Assembly (NCBI GenBank): GCA_037441225.1
Contig: JBBISU010000032.1
Coordinates: 1-32,400, forward strand
From: JBBFMJ01 sp037441225
GTDB taxonomy: Bacteria; Acidobacteriota; Thermoanaerobaculia; UBA2201
Direction: 5' to 3'
DNA: 32,400 nucleotides
In this document: one piece after another, positions 7,932-16,826 of the stretch
How the letters are laid out: each line of letters begins with the position of its first letter
How positions within the stretch are numbered: position 1 is the first letter of the stretch
The notes under the pieces: model-generated
The model's input: only the letters and a program-made list of their open reading frames with translations
Database searches by the model: none
What the model was told of the DNA's origin: nothing
Made by a program: the position numbers and the translations under genes

Positions 7932-9864
7932 TTTCTAAATTAAAGATTAAAGGTGTCTTTTTTATAGAAAAATATTTATTACTACAAACTACTACAAAGG
8001 AAATGGAATTGCCCTTCTCATTTAAATATTTTGAATTTATTTTTCCTTCAAAGCCACTAAAAATATAATCTTTACCATAAACCTTTGCAACATCTTCTCT
8101 TTTGATTCCATAATTTAATTTAAGAGTAAAATCATTTATTTTAATGTATAAATCAGTATTTTCAGTTGAAAACCTTAAATCCTTTGCCCAGCCAGAGATT
8201 TCAATTTCCTTTGAATTTCTAATTTTAATTGGGTTTTTAAATTTCGTCCAATATTTATATGAAATTTTATCAATAAAATAATGAAGTTTTTCTTCTGTGT
8301 AATCAAAATCTTGATTTATAAATGGTTTATTTTCTGGAATTGTTTGAAGCCATAAATATTTTTTATCACCAAACCAAGTATTTAAATTATTATAAATCCT
8401 TTCAAAATCTTCTTTGCTAAAAATAATGTTATTATTTAACTGCCAGTTTTTTGGATATTTTCCTGAATATCCATTTATTGTTGGAATGCCTGATAAAAGA
8501 GATGCCCACATTGCATCTATTTGATATTTCCAAAAATAATTTGAACAAAATAAGGGGCTATAATAAAAAGGTAATTTGTTTTTCTTTGCAATTTCAGCAA
8601 TTGCATCTACTTCCTTTCTTATAGAAAATTTATCATAATAATGAGATTTATTTACTTGTTCCAAAATTATTATTAAGCATAAAAGAATTGAAAATTTTTC
8701 TTTAATTTTTTTTAAAAATGTTAAAAGAATAAAAGAAATTGGCAAAAGGAGAATTAAATTTAATCTTGTGATTGCTCTCAAAGCATTTGCCCCGGGTAGT
8801 ATTTCATAAACAATTTTCCATATAGTAAATTTTGGTGGTATATAAAATGTTAAAAGAAAGAATACTAAAATTATAAAAATATTTAGTTTTATCAAAAATT
8901 CTTTTCTTAAAGAATAAATTGAAATTAAAAATAATATAGTGGTTATAAAGCCCAATCCCATTCTTTGCTCATGGGAAGCTGGTGGTGGTTTAAATAATTT
9001 AATTTTTCCATAAATCAAATTTTCTTCTCCCATAAAAAAGTAAGATTTTATTTGCGGCAGCAATGTGTATACTTCCTTAATTTTCCATTTTCCTGTTTCC
9101 TTTAATATTTTTTTTGTTGCTTTATAATAAGGAAAAATTAAAATTATAAAGAAAATAAAGGATAGGATTAAAAAAATATAATATTTTTTTATGAATTCTA
9201 ATATTTCTCTTCTTTTAAAAAGAAATAGGAAGAAGATCAAAAATAATACATATAAAAATAAAGAGTAAAAGTTATAATAACCAGACCAGAGCTGAAGGAT
9301 TATTGAAAATAAAAATATTAAAATAAAAATTTTTGCTATTTTTGAATTTTCTTTATAGTTTTTATAAATTAAAAAAAAAGAGATAAAGGATAATAATATA
9401 TAAAAATTTGGGAGGAGTTGTTGATGGCCTATCTGGGAAATCCTCATATTTGCAGAAGAAAAAAAGAAAGCACCAAAAGAATTAAAGAAAGGTTTTGTTT
9501 TATCAATTATTTGGAACAAATAAAAAGAAAGGGTAAAATTTAATGCTGTTGAAAGGAGCATAAATAATTGAAAAGAAGTATCGTATTCAAAGCCAAGAAA
9601 TCTAAAAATTCCATAAAAAGGGTAATAAAATATCTGGGGATCTGAATAAAATAAATTATTTTTATTTGGGAAGAAAAAAATTGGTGAGAAGAAATTTTTA
9701 AAGTGATTTTTTATTGATAAATGTATATGTTCCAAAATATAATTGTTAAATCTTGTATCACCGGGATCTGTTTGTATATATTTAAAACCACTTAAAATTA
9801 TCGGATAATGAGCAAAGATAAGGGTTATTGTAAAAAATAAAAGAAAGGGAAGAACTTTTTTCAT
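7918..9864 (-). CDS. Polytopic membrane protein, GT-C glycosyltransferase-like
   Basis: This 648-residue protein has about ten or more hydrophobic helices in residues 1-390, then a mostly soluble C-terminal region. An acidic first-loop motif, TDPGDTRFNNYILEH (32-46), follows the first helix, as in GT-C fold glycosyltransferases that use lipid-linked sugars. In the C-terminal half, GIPTINGYSGKYP resembles a conserved segment of YfhO/DUF6311-like membrane glycosyltransferases. Family assignment is by pattern only. It overlaps its neighbours by 14 bp (downstream) and 4 bp (upstream radical SAM gene), so the three genes are probably co-transcribed and act on the same membrane or surface polymer. 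It starts at an ATG followed by a Lys-Lys-hydrophobic signal-anchor sequence. Confidence 0.6.
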   Translation of the reverse strand: MKKVLPFLLFFTITLIFAHYPIILSGFKYIQTDPGDTRFNNYILEHIHLSIKNHFKNFFSPIFFFPNKNNLFYSDPQIFYYPFYGIFRFLGFEYDTSFQLFMLLSTALNFTLSFYLFQIIDKTKPFFNSFGAFFFSSANMRISQIGHQQLLPNFYILLSFISFFLIYKNYKENSKIAKIFILIFLFSIILQLWSGYYNFYSLFLYVLFLIFFLFLFKRREILEFIKKYYIFLILSFIFFIILIFPYYKATKKILKETGKWKIKEVYTLLPQIKSYFFMGEENLIYGKIKLFKPPPASHEQRMGLGFITTILFLISIYSLRKEFLIKLNIFIILVFFLLTFYIPPKFTIWKIVYEILPGANALRAITRLNLILLLPISFILLTFLKKIKEKFSILLCLIIILEQVNKSHYYDKFSIRKEVDAIAEIAKKNKLPFYYSPLFCSNYFWKYQIDAMWASLLSGIPTINGYSGKYPKNWQLNNNIIFSKEDFERIYNNLNTWFGDKKYLWLQTIPENKPFINQDFDYTEEKLHYFIDKISYKYWTKFKNPIKIRNSKEIEISGWAKDLRFSTENTDLYIKINDFTLKLNYGIKREDVAKVYGKDYIFSGFEGKINSKYLNEKGNSISFVVVCSNKYFSIKKTPLIFNLENEKN

Positions 9865-11372
9865 TTTTTAAAAATTTTACTTAAAAAATTTGATTTTTTT
9901 AATCTATATCTTTTTACAATTGGGCAGGAAGGGGATTTCAAACAATAAGGCGAAAGTTTTCCATCTTTTAAATATTTTTTAATTTCAACTATTTCTTTTG
10001 AATTCCATTTTTCCTTAAATTGATCCATACTTGCCAAAGGAATATCTCCATAACAACAAGGCAATATGCCTCTTCTTAAAATATAATAATTTTCCCAGGG
10101 TTCTTTGCATATTGGGCAAGGGGTACTACAAAGATTTGCTTCTTCTGGTATTTCTTCTATTTTATTTCTTTTTTCTTCTATGCCAAAAAATAATTGATTC
10201 AAAACAGGCATTTGATATTTTTCACTTAAATTCAATGCTTCTTCCCAGACCATTAACTGTTCATTATAATTTAAAATTTTTTTATTGTAATAAAACTTAT
10301 AGCCATCCCTTTCAAATGGTTTTCTTTTTTCTTTGATATAATTTAAAGGTCTTAAAATTATATAATCAGCTGAAATTTCTTTTCCCAAAAGGAAAAAAAT
10401 TTCCAAATCCTTTAAATTTACTTTCATTGGCATAAAAACAAGATAAATTTTAGACCAGTTATTTATCTTTGCATTTTTTAATTTTTTTAAATTTTCATAA
10501 AACCTTTCAAATTGGTCATTTCTAAGTTTAGAATAGGTGGCGCTTGTTGCTGCATCAAGGGATATATAAATTATAACTTTCTTTCCTTCAATTGTTTTCA
10601 AAATCCTTTCGGAAAAACTATGCCCGTTTGTTGAAATTTCCAAAATTTTTTCATCCCTATCAAATAAATCCAATATTTTTTCTATTGTATGGTTTATAAA
10701 GGATTCACCAATTGAACAGTTTATAAGCTTTCTTGTTTTAAAATAAAAATCTCCATAAGAAATAAAAGTTTCATCATTGACTTTTATCTCTTCAGAAGAT
10801 CCTTCCATTATTTTGCTTTCATCCCACAAACAATATACACAAGGTGGTTTTATGTTGCACTTTTCATATAAATCAATCCCAAGGTTTTGAGGAAAAGATG
10901 TAAGAACTACCTCCCCCCTTGACATCTCTTCAATATTTTTTACTGCATTTTCGTAAGAATCTTTTACATTTTTGAATTTCCTTTCCTCTTGATGAACCTT
11001 AAAATCTGCTAATCTTATAGCTAAATTCCTACTATCATTGGGATAATAAAATTTTGGGAACAATTTATTTGCTTCAAAATCCAATAATATCTCATCCTCT
11101 AAAAATTCTAATTCAAAGGTTAAAATATGCCACTGATGTAGCAATTTTGCTTCAAAAATTAAATCTTTATTTTTGTAAATTTTTAATACTTGAGAAAGGT
11201 CTCTAAAATTTGAAAAGCAGTTAAATTGAAAATAAAATTTTCCCTTTATGCCTTTTGAATTTATCTTAATTTTTGAATCTTTATCCATCCATCTAAAGGA
11301 ATAAAAATCATCCAATTCTTCCTCATAAAAACCATTTAAATATTCTATTGAAATATTTTCTTTACATTTCAT
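9861..11372 (-). CDS. Radical SAM/SPASM protein with N-terminal beta-rich domain
   Basis: The 503-residue protein has three parts. Residues 1-130 are a beta-rich domain starting GFYEEELDDFYSFRWM, a pattern often found at the front of glycan-linked methyltransferases and radical SAM proteins. The middle is a radical SAM core with cluster cysteines Cys172, Cys178 and Cys181 (CNIKPPCVYC). This is CX5CX2C, not the common CX3CX2C. NCSIGES (218-224) takes the GGEP position and SLDAAT follows at 271-276. The C-terminus has SPASM-like cysteines at 415, 419, 422, 439, 440, 477 and 483. It overlaps the membrane protein gene by 4 bp. The substrate is unknown; a role in surface polymer or lipid-head-group modification is inferred from context. 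A TAAAAT box lies 7 nt before the ATG. Confidence 0.8.
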   Translation of the reverse strand: MKCKENISIEYLNGFYEEELDDFYSFRWMDKDSKIKINSKGIKGKFYFQFNCFSNFRDLSQVLKIYKNKDLIFEAKLLHQWHILTFELEFLEDEILLDFEANKLFPKFYYPNDSRNLAIRLADFKVHQEERKFKNVKDSYENAVKNIEEMSRGEVVLTSFPQNLGIDLYEKCNIKPPCVYCLWDESKIMEGSSEEIKVNDETFISYGDFYFKTRKLINCSIGESFINHTIEKILDLFDRDEKILEISTNGHSFSERILKTIEGKKVIIYISLDAATSATYSKLRNDQFERFYENLKKLKNAKINNWSKIYLVFMPMKVNLKDLEIFFLLGKEISADYIILRPLNYIKEKRKPFERDGYKFYYNKKILNYNEQLMVWEEALNLSEKYQMPVLNQLFFGIEEKRNKIEEIPEEANLCSTPCPICKEPWENYYILRRGILPCCYGDIPLASMDQFKEKWNSKEIVEIKKYLKDGKLSPYCLKSPSCPIVKRYRLKKSNFLSKIFKK

Positions 11373-11379
11373 TAAAATT

Positions 11380-11385
11380 ATTTTA
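11380..11385 (-). promoter_or_regulatory. Candidate leaderless -10 box, radical SAM gene
   Basis: TAAAAT on the minus strand ends 7 nt before the ATG at 11372. Only 32 bp separate this start from the divergent MCE gene start at 11405, so the two promoters must overlap or interleave. Confidence 0.4.
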
Positions 11386-11392
11386 TCATATT

Positions 11393-11400
11393 AAAGGAGG
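11393..11400 (+). promoter_or_regulatory. Ribosome binding site deciding the MCE gene start
   Basis: AAAGGAGG is a near-perfect Shine-Dalgarno 4 nt before the ATG at 11405. It fixes this start in preference to the upstream in-frame codon at 11348. Confidence 0.75.
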
Positions 11401-11404
11401 TATT

Positions 11405-11956
11405 ATGCTTTTTGTAATATTTTTTATTTTTTCATCTACTTATTATATTGATTTTAGAGATGTATCTGGAATAGTGGAAGATATGGGAATTTATTATAAA
11501 GGAATTGAGATTGGTAAAGTTGAAGAAATTTTTATTGAAGATTTAAAGCCAAAAGTTAAGATAAGCATAAAGAAGAAATACAAAAATTTAGTAAGGGAAG
11601 GTTGTGGGATAAGATTTACAAGAGATAGGTTGGAACTTTTTTCTGTGAATGAAAATAAAGCAACTCTTCCATCGGGCTCTACTATAAAAGGAATAAGGGG
11701 ACCAATTGATGAGATGATCTTTGGCTTAAAAAAAGTTAAAGAAAACTTTAAAAAATCAAAAGCATACGATGAACTACAAGAAATAATTGATGAAATGGAT
11801 AGAGCTTATGAAAAAGGTAAGGAAGAATTTAAGGAAAAGTGGCCCATTTTTAAAGAAAAGCTAAGGAATTTAAAGGAAAAAATAAAGGGAGACAAAAAGA
11901 TGGAAGAAGAATTAGATAAAACAATTGAAGAAGGGGATAAAAAAAACACAAGTTGA
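11405..11956 (+). CDS. MCE/MlaD-like membrane-anchored protein
   Basis: I chose the ATG at 11405 because AAAGGAGG (11393-11400) lies 4 nt before it. A longer frame from 11348 would run into the divergent gene. The 183-residue product has a short hydrophobic N-terminal anchor (MLFVIFFIFSSTYYI). It then has one MCE-like domain with the pattern FRDVSGIVEDMGIYYKGIEI, followed by GKVEEI. The last 80 residues are Lys/Glu-rich and probably helical or coiled-coil. MCE proteins form rings that move phospholipids between inner and outer membranes (Mla system). No MlaE or MlaF partner is adjacent. The protein is shorter than typical MlaD-family substrate-binding subunits with long tails. Confidence 0.65.
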   Translation: MLFVIFFIFSSTYYIDFRDVSGIVEDMGIYYKGIEIGKVEEIFIEDLKPKVKISIKKKYKNLVREGCGIRFTRDRLELFSVNENKATLPSGSTIKGIRGPIDEMIFGLKKVKENFKKSKAYDELQEIIDEMDRAYEKGKEEFKEKWPIFKEKLRNLKEKIKGDKKMEEELDKTIEEGDKKNTS

Positions 11957-11965
11957 ATTAGTTTT

Positions 11966-12484
11966 ATGATTAAAACTATAACAAAAATTTTTTTATGGCT
12001 TATTTTAGGAACTTCTCTTTTTTTAACATCCTCTAAAAATTACAAAAAATATAAACCAATTTCCTTAAGTGATCCTTACTATTATAAACTTTATATAAAA
12101 CCTCTTAAAAAAGAAGATTTTTTCAAAGAAGAAGTAAAATCAGCAATAAAAGGTTTAGAAAGAAAAAATTATACTATTTTGATAACAGCAAAATGGTGTC
12201 GTCCCTGCAGAGAATTAGAAAAAGATTTAAAAGAAATGGCTTTAGAAGATAAAGTTGAAAAGATAATTCATATTGATGGATTACCACAGACAAATTATCT
12301 TATTCGTTCCTTAGAAAGAAAAGGGATTTATATTGATGGTTCAATACCTAAATTAATAACCAGATTAAATAATAATAAAGTTTATGTTTTTACAGGGTAC
12401 GATAGAGATGAAAAGGTAATGTATTATGGAAGGGATTTAAAAAAATTAGGTTGTGAAATAAAATTAGAAAAAATATTAAAATAA
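11966..12484 (+). CDS. Membrane-anchored thioredoxin-like protein
   Basis: The 172-residue protein has an N-terminal hydrophobic segment (about residues 6-21) that could be a signal anchor. A thioredoxin-fold region follows, with the redox motif WCRPC (Cys78 and Cys81) preceded by the beta strand YTILITAK. The rest matches a small thioredoxin-like domain, with IPKLITR possibly carrying the cis-proline loop (Ile-Pro). An extracytoplasmic thiol-disulfide role is inferred. It lies 9 bp after the MCE gene and ends 18 bp before the transketolase genes. No strong Shine-Dalgarno is visible. The substrate is unknown. Confidence 0.7.
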   Translation: MIKTITKIFLWLILGTSLFLTSSKNYKKYKPISLSDPYYYKLYIKPLKKEDFFKEEVKSAIKGLERKNYTILITAKWCRPCRELEKDLKEMALEDKVEKIIHIDGLPQTNYLIRSLERKGIYIDGSIPKLITRLNNNKVYVFTGYDRDEKVMYYGRDLKKLGCEIKLEKILK

Positions 12485-12488
12485 ATGT

Positions 12489-12494
12489 TATAAT
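12489..12494 (+). promoter_or_regulatory. Leaderless -10 box before split transketolase
   Basis: TATAAT ends 8 nt before the ATG at 12503, with no Shine-Dalgarno in the gap. It begins just after the stop of the thioredoxin-like gene. Confidence 0.55.
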
Positions 12495-12502
12495 ATCAAA
12501 CT

Positions 12503-13315
12503 ATGAATATTTCTGCTAAGGAAGTAAGAAAGTGGATACTTAAAGCCACAACAGAAGCAGGTTCTGGCCATGTAGGGGGTTCTCTTTCAATTGTAGAAAT
12601 CCTTATTGCCTTATATAATGGTATTTTAAAGCATAATCCAAAAGATCCTTTTTGGGAAGAAAGAGATAGATTTATTTTAAGTAAGGGACATGGTTGCCCT
12701 GCACTTTATGCAGTTTTAGGGCTTTTGGGTTATTTTCCAATTGAAGAAATAATGACTTTAAGAAAATTGGGGAGTCCTTTTCAAGGGCATCCAGATAGAA
12801 GGTTTTTAAATCTTGTTGAGACATCTGCTGGTTCCTTAGGGCAAGGTTTATCAATTGGAATAGGTATGGCACTGGCAGCAAAATTAGATAAAAAGGACTA
12901 TCATATATATGTTTTATTGGGCGATGGAGAATTACAGGAAGGACAGATATGGGAAGCCTGTATGTTTGCGGGGCATCATAAATTGGATAATTTAACAGCA
13001 ATTGTTGATTTAAATGGATTTCAACTGGATGATGAAACAAAAAAAATTGTAAGTTTGGAGCCCTTGATGGATAAGTTTGAAAGTTTTAATTTAAAATCCT
13101 ATCTTTGTAAAGATGGGCACAACATTGAGGATTTGAAGGAAAAAATATTGAAGGCAAAAAATGATAAAAAACCATCAGTGGTAATTGCAAAGACAATAAA
13201 AGGCAAAGGAGGAGGAGTGGCAGAAGGAAACAATGAATACCATGGAAAGGTGTTGAGTAAAACTCAATGCGAAGAAGCCCTTGAAAATTTGGAGTTTAAA
13301 AATGATAAAGCTTGA
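12503..13315 (+). CDS. Transketolase, N-terminal subunit
   Basis: This is the thiamine-diphosphate-binding half of a two-gene transketolase, which moves two-carbon units between sugar phosphates in the non-oxidative pentose phosphate pathway. At 270 residues it has the usual length of the split form. Seen are GSGHVGGSLS (20-29, His23), SKGHGCPALYA (60-70, His63), FQGHPD (93-98, His96) and the TPP/magnesium motif GDGELQEGQIWEA (140-152) with Asn171. The C-terminal subunit follows with a 14-bp overlap. The split form is common in archaea and many anaerobic bacteria. Close homologues act on other sugars, so the pathway is inferred from family. Confidence 0.93.
   Translation: MNISAKEVRKWILKATTEAGSGHVGGSLSIVEILIALYNGILKHNPKDPFWEERDRFILSKGHGCPALYAVLGLLGYFPIEEIMTLRKLGSPFQGHPDRRFLNLVETSAGSLGQGLSIGIGMALAAKLDKKDYHIYVLLGDGELQEGQIWEACMFAGHHKLDNLTAIVDLNGFQLDDETKKIVSLEPLMDKFESFNLKSYLCKDGHNIEDLKEKILKAKNDKKPSVVIAKTIKGKGGGVAEGNNEYHGKVLSKTQCEEALENLEFKNDKA
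13291..13294 (+). promoter_or_regulatory. Ribosome binding site deciding the second transketolase start
   Basis: GGAG lies 7 nt before the ATG at 13302. This supports that start over the in-frame TTG at 13281, which would overlap the upstream gene by 35 bp. Confidence 0.5.
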
Positions 13316-14270
13316 ATTAGGTAAAGCCACAAGGGTTGCTTATGGTGAATCCCTTGCTGAAATTGGTAAAGAAAATAAAAATGTAGTTGTTTTGGATGCA
13401 GACCTTTCAAAATCAACTCATTCCATCCTTTTTGCAAAAGAAGAGGGATGCGGTGAAAGATTTTTTAATGTAGGTATTGCAGAAGCAAATATGGCAGGAA
13501 TTGCAGCAGGGCTTGCTCTTTCTGGAAAAAAAGTATTTATTTCTTCTTTTGCTTCTTTTTTGATGTGCAAAGCCTTTGACCAAATAAGGGTTTCAATTGC
13601 TTGTCCTAAACTTCCAGTTGTGATTTCTGGCTCTCATGGTGGAATTTCTTTAGGTGAAGATGGATATACCCAGATGGCAATTGAAGATTTATCTTTGGCA
13701 TTAAACTTACCAAATTTATATGTTTTGCACCCAGCTGATGAGATTACCACAAGGGAATTTGTTCATCAATTATTAAGGATTGAAAACCCTGCTTATATGA
13801 GATTATTAAGGCCTGCAAGCTTTAAATTATATCCCAGTGGAAAAAAGATTAGGATTGGAGAACCTGAAATTTTAAGAAAAGGAAGTGATCTTACTATTTT
13901 TGCTAATGGTTTGCTTGTTTCAGAAGCATTAAGTGCAGCAGAAGAGCTTTCAAAAGAAGGAATAGAAGCAGAAGTTATTGATTTTCATACATTAAAGCCT
14001 TTAAATGAAGAGTTATTATTTAAAACATTGAGAAAAACAAGGGCAGGGCTTGTCTGTGAAGACCACTTAATTGGGGGGCTATCAGCTGTAATTTCATTAT
14101 GGGTATCTAAAAACTTCCCTGTCTTTCTTGATTATGTCTGCCTTGAAAATTATGCAGAATCGGCTTCTCCAAAAGAGCTTTATGAAAAATATGGTTTAAA
14201 CTCTCAAAATATTTACAGAAAAGCAAAGTATTTATATAATCAAAAAGACCAGATATCTATGTTAGATTAA
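13302..14270 (+). CDS. Transketolase, C-terminal subunit
   Basis: This is the pyrimidine-binding and C-terminal half that completes the transketolase with the preceding gene. The chosen start gives 322 residues beginning MIKLELGKATRVAYGES. Motifs are LDADLSKST, FFNVGIAEANM with the catalytic-type Glu that activates thiamine diphosphate, GSHGGISLGEDG and YMRLLRP. After about residue 180 comes the transketolase C-terminal domain, with FANGLLVSEAL and VIDFHTLKP. Its stop overlaps the next start by one base (TAATG). A DXS-type role is less likely because DXS is normally a single chain with different active-site blocks. Confidence 0.92.
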   Translation: MIKLELGKATRVAYGESLAEIGKENKNVVVLDADLSKSTHSILFAKEEGCGERFFNVGIAEANMAGIAAGLALSGKKVFISSFASFLMCKAFDQIRVSIACPKLPVVISGSHGGISLGEDGYTQMAIEDLSLALNLPNLYVLHPADEITTREFVHQLLRIENPAYMRLLRPASFKLYPSGKKIRIGEPEILRKGSDLTIFANGLLVSEALSAAEELSKEGIEAEVIDFHTLKPLNEELLFKTLRKTRAGLVCEDHLIGGLSAVISLWVSKNFPVFLDYVCLENYAESASPKELYEKYGLNSQNIYRKAKYLYNQKDQISMLD

Positions 14271-16822
14271 TGTTTTATAAAATAAATGTTCCAGAAGAGG
14301 GACTAATAAGAGAAATAGAAGAAGAAATAAATAATTTTATTAAAGAAATTGAAAATTTAAAAGTTCAAAAAATTGAAAAATTGTGCAAGGAAAATCTACA
14401 AGAAATAAATTTAGATAATTTTTTTAAACTATTCCCAAAAAATTATTTGAAGTTATTAAAATATGTCTTTGAAGAATCAAAAGGAAAACTAAATATAAAA
14501 TCATTCCTTTTGAAAAAATTAAAAGAAGAAAATTTTTCATTGACATTAAGAGAAAAAGCCAAAGATTTAGAGGAATATTTTTTATATGATTTTATTGAAA
14601 AAAATTTGGATTCCATAATTACTTCAATTGAAAATTATTTTTTAGAAAAAAATGAAAAAATAGAGATGGCTTACATTTTTGATAAAATAAAAGGTTTGTA
14701 TGGAGAAAGTATAATCCAAGAAAAGATAGAAAATCTATGCCAAAATTTATATTGGAAATATAATTTGAAAGAAATCTCAAATATTTTTAAAAGGTTTGAA
14801 AAAAACTTAGAAGAAAATTTTGACAAAATTAAAGAAAAAATTGAGATCCCTCCCCTTTTAATCTTTCAAATGGGAATAAATTCCTTAAATTTAAGATATC
14901 CAAAACTTTTTAAAAATTTAAGCCCTGAAAAGGAAAAAATCTTAAAAGAATTATATTTAAAATTAAAAAAAAGGGGATTGATTCTTTGCTATCTATATAG
15001 CTTTACAAAGTATTTTATAAATGAAGGAATAATTGGTGAAAATCCAAAGGATTTTTTAAAGAAGTTAAATTTGGAAGAGTTGAAAAATATAAATGATAAA
15101 TTTTTTATGGGTATGAAAGTGGAAGCACCTTTAAGAATAGATGGTTTAAATATTATAAAAAAATCTTATATATTTAAAAAAATAATAATTGATAAGGATT
15201 TTAAAATATTTGAAATAGCAGAAGAAGAGTTTGAAGATGATGAAGATTTTTTATACTTCTGCAGAGAAAAAATTTATAAGGAATATGAAGAATTTGCAAA
15301 AAGAGAGTTATTTCCTTTTATAAAAGAAAATAGTTATGCAATACCTTATTTAAGAAACCTTTTTTCATCACCTTCTTTTTTTTCTCATAATGAAATATTG
15401 CCTTTTTATAAGATAAAAGAACATTTCCTTCCTTTCTTAGAAAAAGATGAAATAAAAGTGCCCTTTAAAGAATTTGAAGAGAAAAAAGTTTTATCTCTAA
15501 AAAATAAAATTTATGAACTAAAAAAAGATTTTTCAAGGATTGAATTAGAAGAATTTAAATACCGTTCCTTAAAAATTTTAGAAGAAATTTCCAGTTCTAT
15601 ATTGTTTTGGGAGGATTTTGAAATTTTGCTTGAAGAGTTTTCAAAGGAGTTTATGCACTTGCCTCAAATTCCTTCTGAAGTTTTAGAAAATTATACAAGG
15701 TTAGTTTATAGTTATTTAAGTTATCTTTTAAATGAAGCAATTTTTTTGGATTTACCTGAAGGAGCAAAGCCACAAATTGCCCTCTTTGAAACTTTGAATG
15801 CCTCAAGGGAAAAAGGAAAAATTATATCCCTTTCTGATTTACTTAAAAAACAAATATCTTATTCCCAATGGGAAGAAGCACTTTTTGAGCTTAAACTTTC
15901 AACTCCTTATAGAGATTTTTACAATTATGTTAAAAAGGTGGTTTTATCGGAGGGCTCACTTTCTTTATTAAAAGAAATAATAGAAATCCTACAAAAAGAG
16001 GATTTTGATTTATCTATCTCACAAAAAATTATTAATGATATATCTTTTCTTTCAGAAATAAATGACAATGAAATTTATAATCTTTTACTTGATTTAAAAA
16101 ATTTTCCTCTCTTTAGAAACGAATTAAAAGAAAAGATATTTAAAATTTATCCAACTTTAAGTTCCAATTTAAAGAATGTTATAAAAAGTAAAAACCTTTA
16201 TGCAGAGGAATTAGAAATAGAAATTACAAGAAAAGAAAAGAGTTTTTTGAATTTTTTGAAAGAATTAAAACTTTTAAAATCCTTTACATCTTTTGATGAA
16301 TATCTAAAAATTGCAAAATCACCTTATAAAAAAGAAGGTGGTGGCTTTGAAGAAGAATTTTTTATTCCAATAAAACATTATCTTATTCAAATAGAAAAAA
16401 TATCAAATGAATTTTTTATAACTTTAAATGTTTCAGGAAATAAAGAAGGTATCCATCCTTTTGAAGGTCAAAGATTAAAAAATTATAGGACAAAAATTCC
16501 TGAAGAAATTCCCTGGGTTATTCATTTGTTTCAAAAGTATGCAAGTTTTTTGTTGGACTTAGAAGAAGAGCTTTTTGTATTTGAATATGTAAAAGCAAGT
16601 AGCAAACAAAAATATAAAATAATAAAGAAAAAGGATGAAAAAGTTATATCATTTAAAAGAAGAAATGGCAAATTTCAGTTAAAAATAGATTTAGAGAAAG
16701 AAATTTTAAAAAAAATTTGGGCAAAGGCATGGGGTCCTTTTTATTCAAAAGAAGAAGACCAGTTTGAAACTGAAAAGGATATAAGGCTTATTTTACTTTT
16801 ATTGAAAAATATGCTATCATAA
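14270..16822 (+). CDS. Unrecognised large cytoplasmic protein
   Basis: I do not recognise this 850-residue protein. It is very rich in Lys, Glu, Leu and Phe, appears almost wholly helical, and has no signal peptide, membrane segment or P-loop. It has few cysteines (five or so), and no metal-binding cluster is apparent. The most distinctive segments are LPEGAKPQIALFETLNASRE near the middle, FKRRNGKFQLKIDLEKEILK near the end, and WAKAWGPFYSKEEDQF close to the C-terminus. It is joined to transketolase by TAATG and ends 4 bp before the S26 peptidase gene, so it could belong with either the sugar or the peptide-modification genes. The intact frame of this length argues that it is a real gene. No function is proposed. 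Confidence 0.8.
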   Translation: MFYKINVPEEGLIREIEEEINNFIKEIENLKVQKIEKLCKENLQEINLDNFFKLFPKNYLKLLKYVFEESKGKLNIKSFLLKKLKEENFSLTLREKAKDLEEYFLYDFIEKNLDSIITSIENYFLEKNEKIEMAYIFDKIKGLYGESIIQEKIENLCQNLYWKYNLKEISNIFKRFEKNLEENFDKIKEKIEIPPLLIFQMGINSLNLRYPKLFKNLSPEKEKILKELYLKLKKRGLILCYLYSFTKYFINEGIIGENPKDFLKKLNLEELKNINDKFFMGMKVEAPLRIDGLNIIKKSYIFKKIIIDKDFKIFEIAEEEFEDDEDFLYFCREKIYKEYEEFAKRELFPFIKENSYAIPYLRNLFSSPSFFSHNEILPFYKIKEHFLPFLEKDEIKVPFKEFEEKKVLSLKNKIYELKKDFSRIELEEFKYRSLKILEEISSSILFWEDFEILLEEFSKEFMHLPQIPSEVLENYTRLVYSYLSYLLNEAIFLDLPEGAKPQIALFETLNASREKGKIISLSDLLKKQISYSQWEEALFELKLSTPYRDFYNYVKKVVLSEGSLSLLKEIIEILQKEDFDLSISQKIINDISFLSEINDNEIYNLLLDLKNFPLFRNELKEKIFKIYPTLSSNLKNVIKSKNLYAEELEIEITRKEKSFLNFLKELKLLKSFTSFDEYLKIAKSPYKKEGGGFEEEFFIPIKHYLIQIEKISNEFFITLNVSGNKEGIHPFEGQRLKNYRTKIPEEIPWVIHLFQKYASFLLDLEEELFVFEYVKASSKQKYKIIKKKDEKVISFKRRNGKFQLKIDLEKEILKKIWAKAWGPFYSKEEDQFETEKDIRLILLLLKNMLS
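16815..16820 (+). promoter_or_regulatory. Candidate leaderless -10 box of the RiPP enzyme genes
   Basis: TATCAT ends 6 nt before the ATG of the S26 peptidase gene, with no Shine-Dalgarno. It lies inside the end of the preceding gene, so read-through from upstream is also possible. Confidence 0.35.
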
Positions 16823-16826
16823 TTTA

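Noticed and set aside
11348..11404. Longer N-terminus of the MCE protein
   Set aside because: It would overlap the divergent radical SAM gene, and the AAAGGAGG ribosome binding site clearly points to 11405.
13281..13301. TTG start for the C-terminal transketolase subunit
   Set aside because: An ATG at 13302 with GGAG 7 nt upstream matches the usual family N-terminus better.
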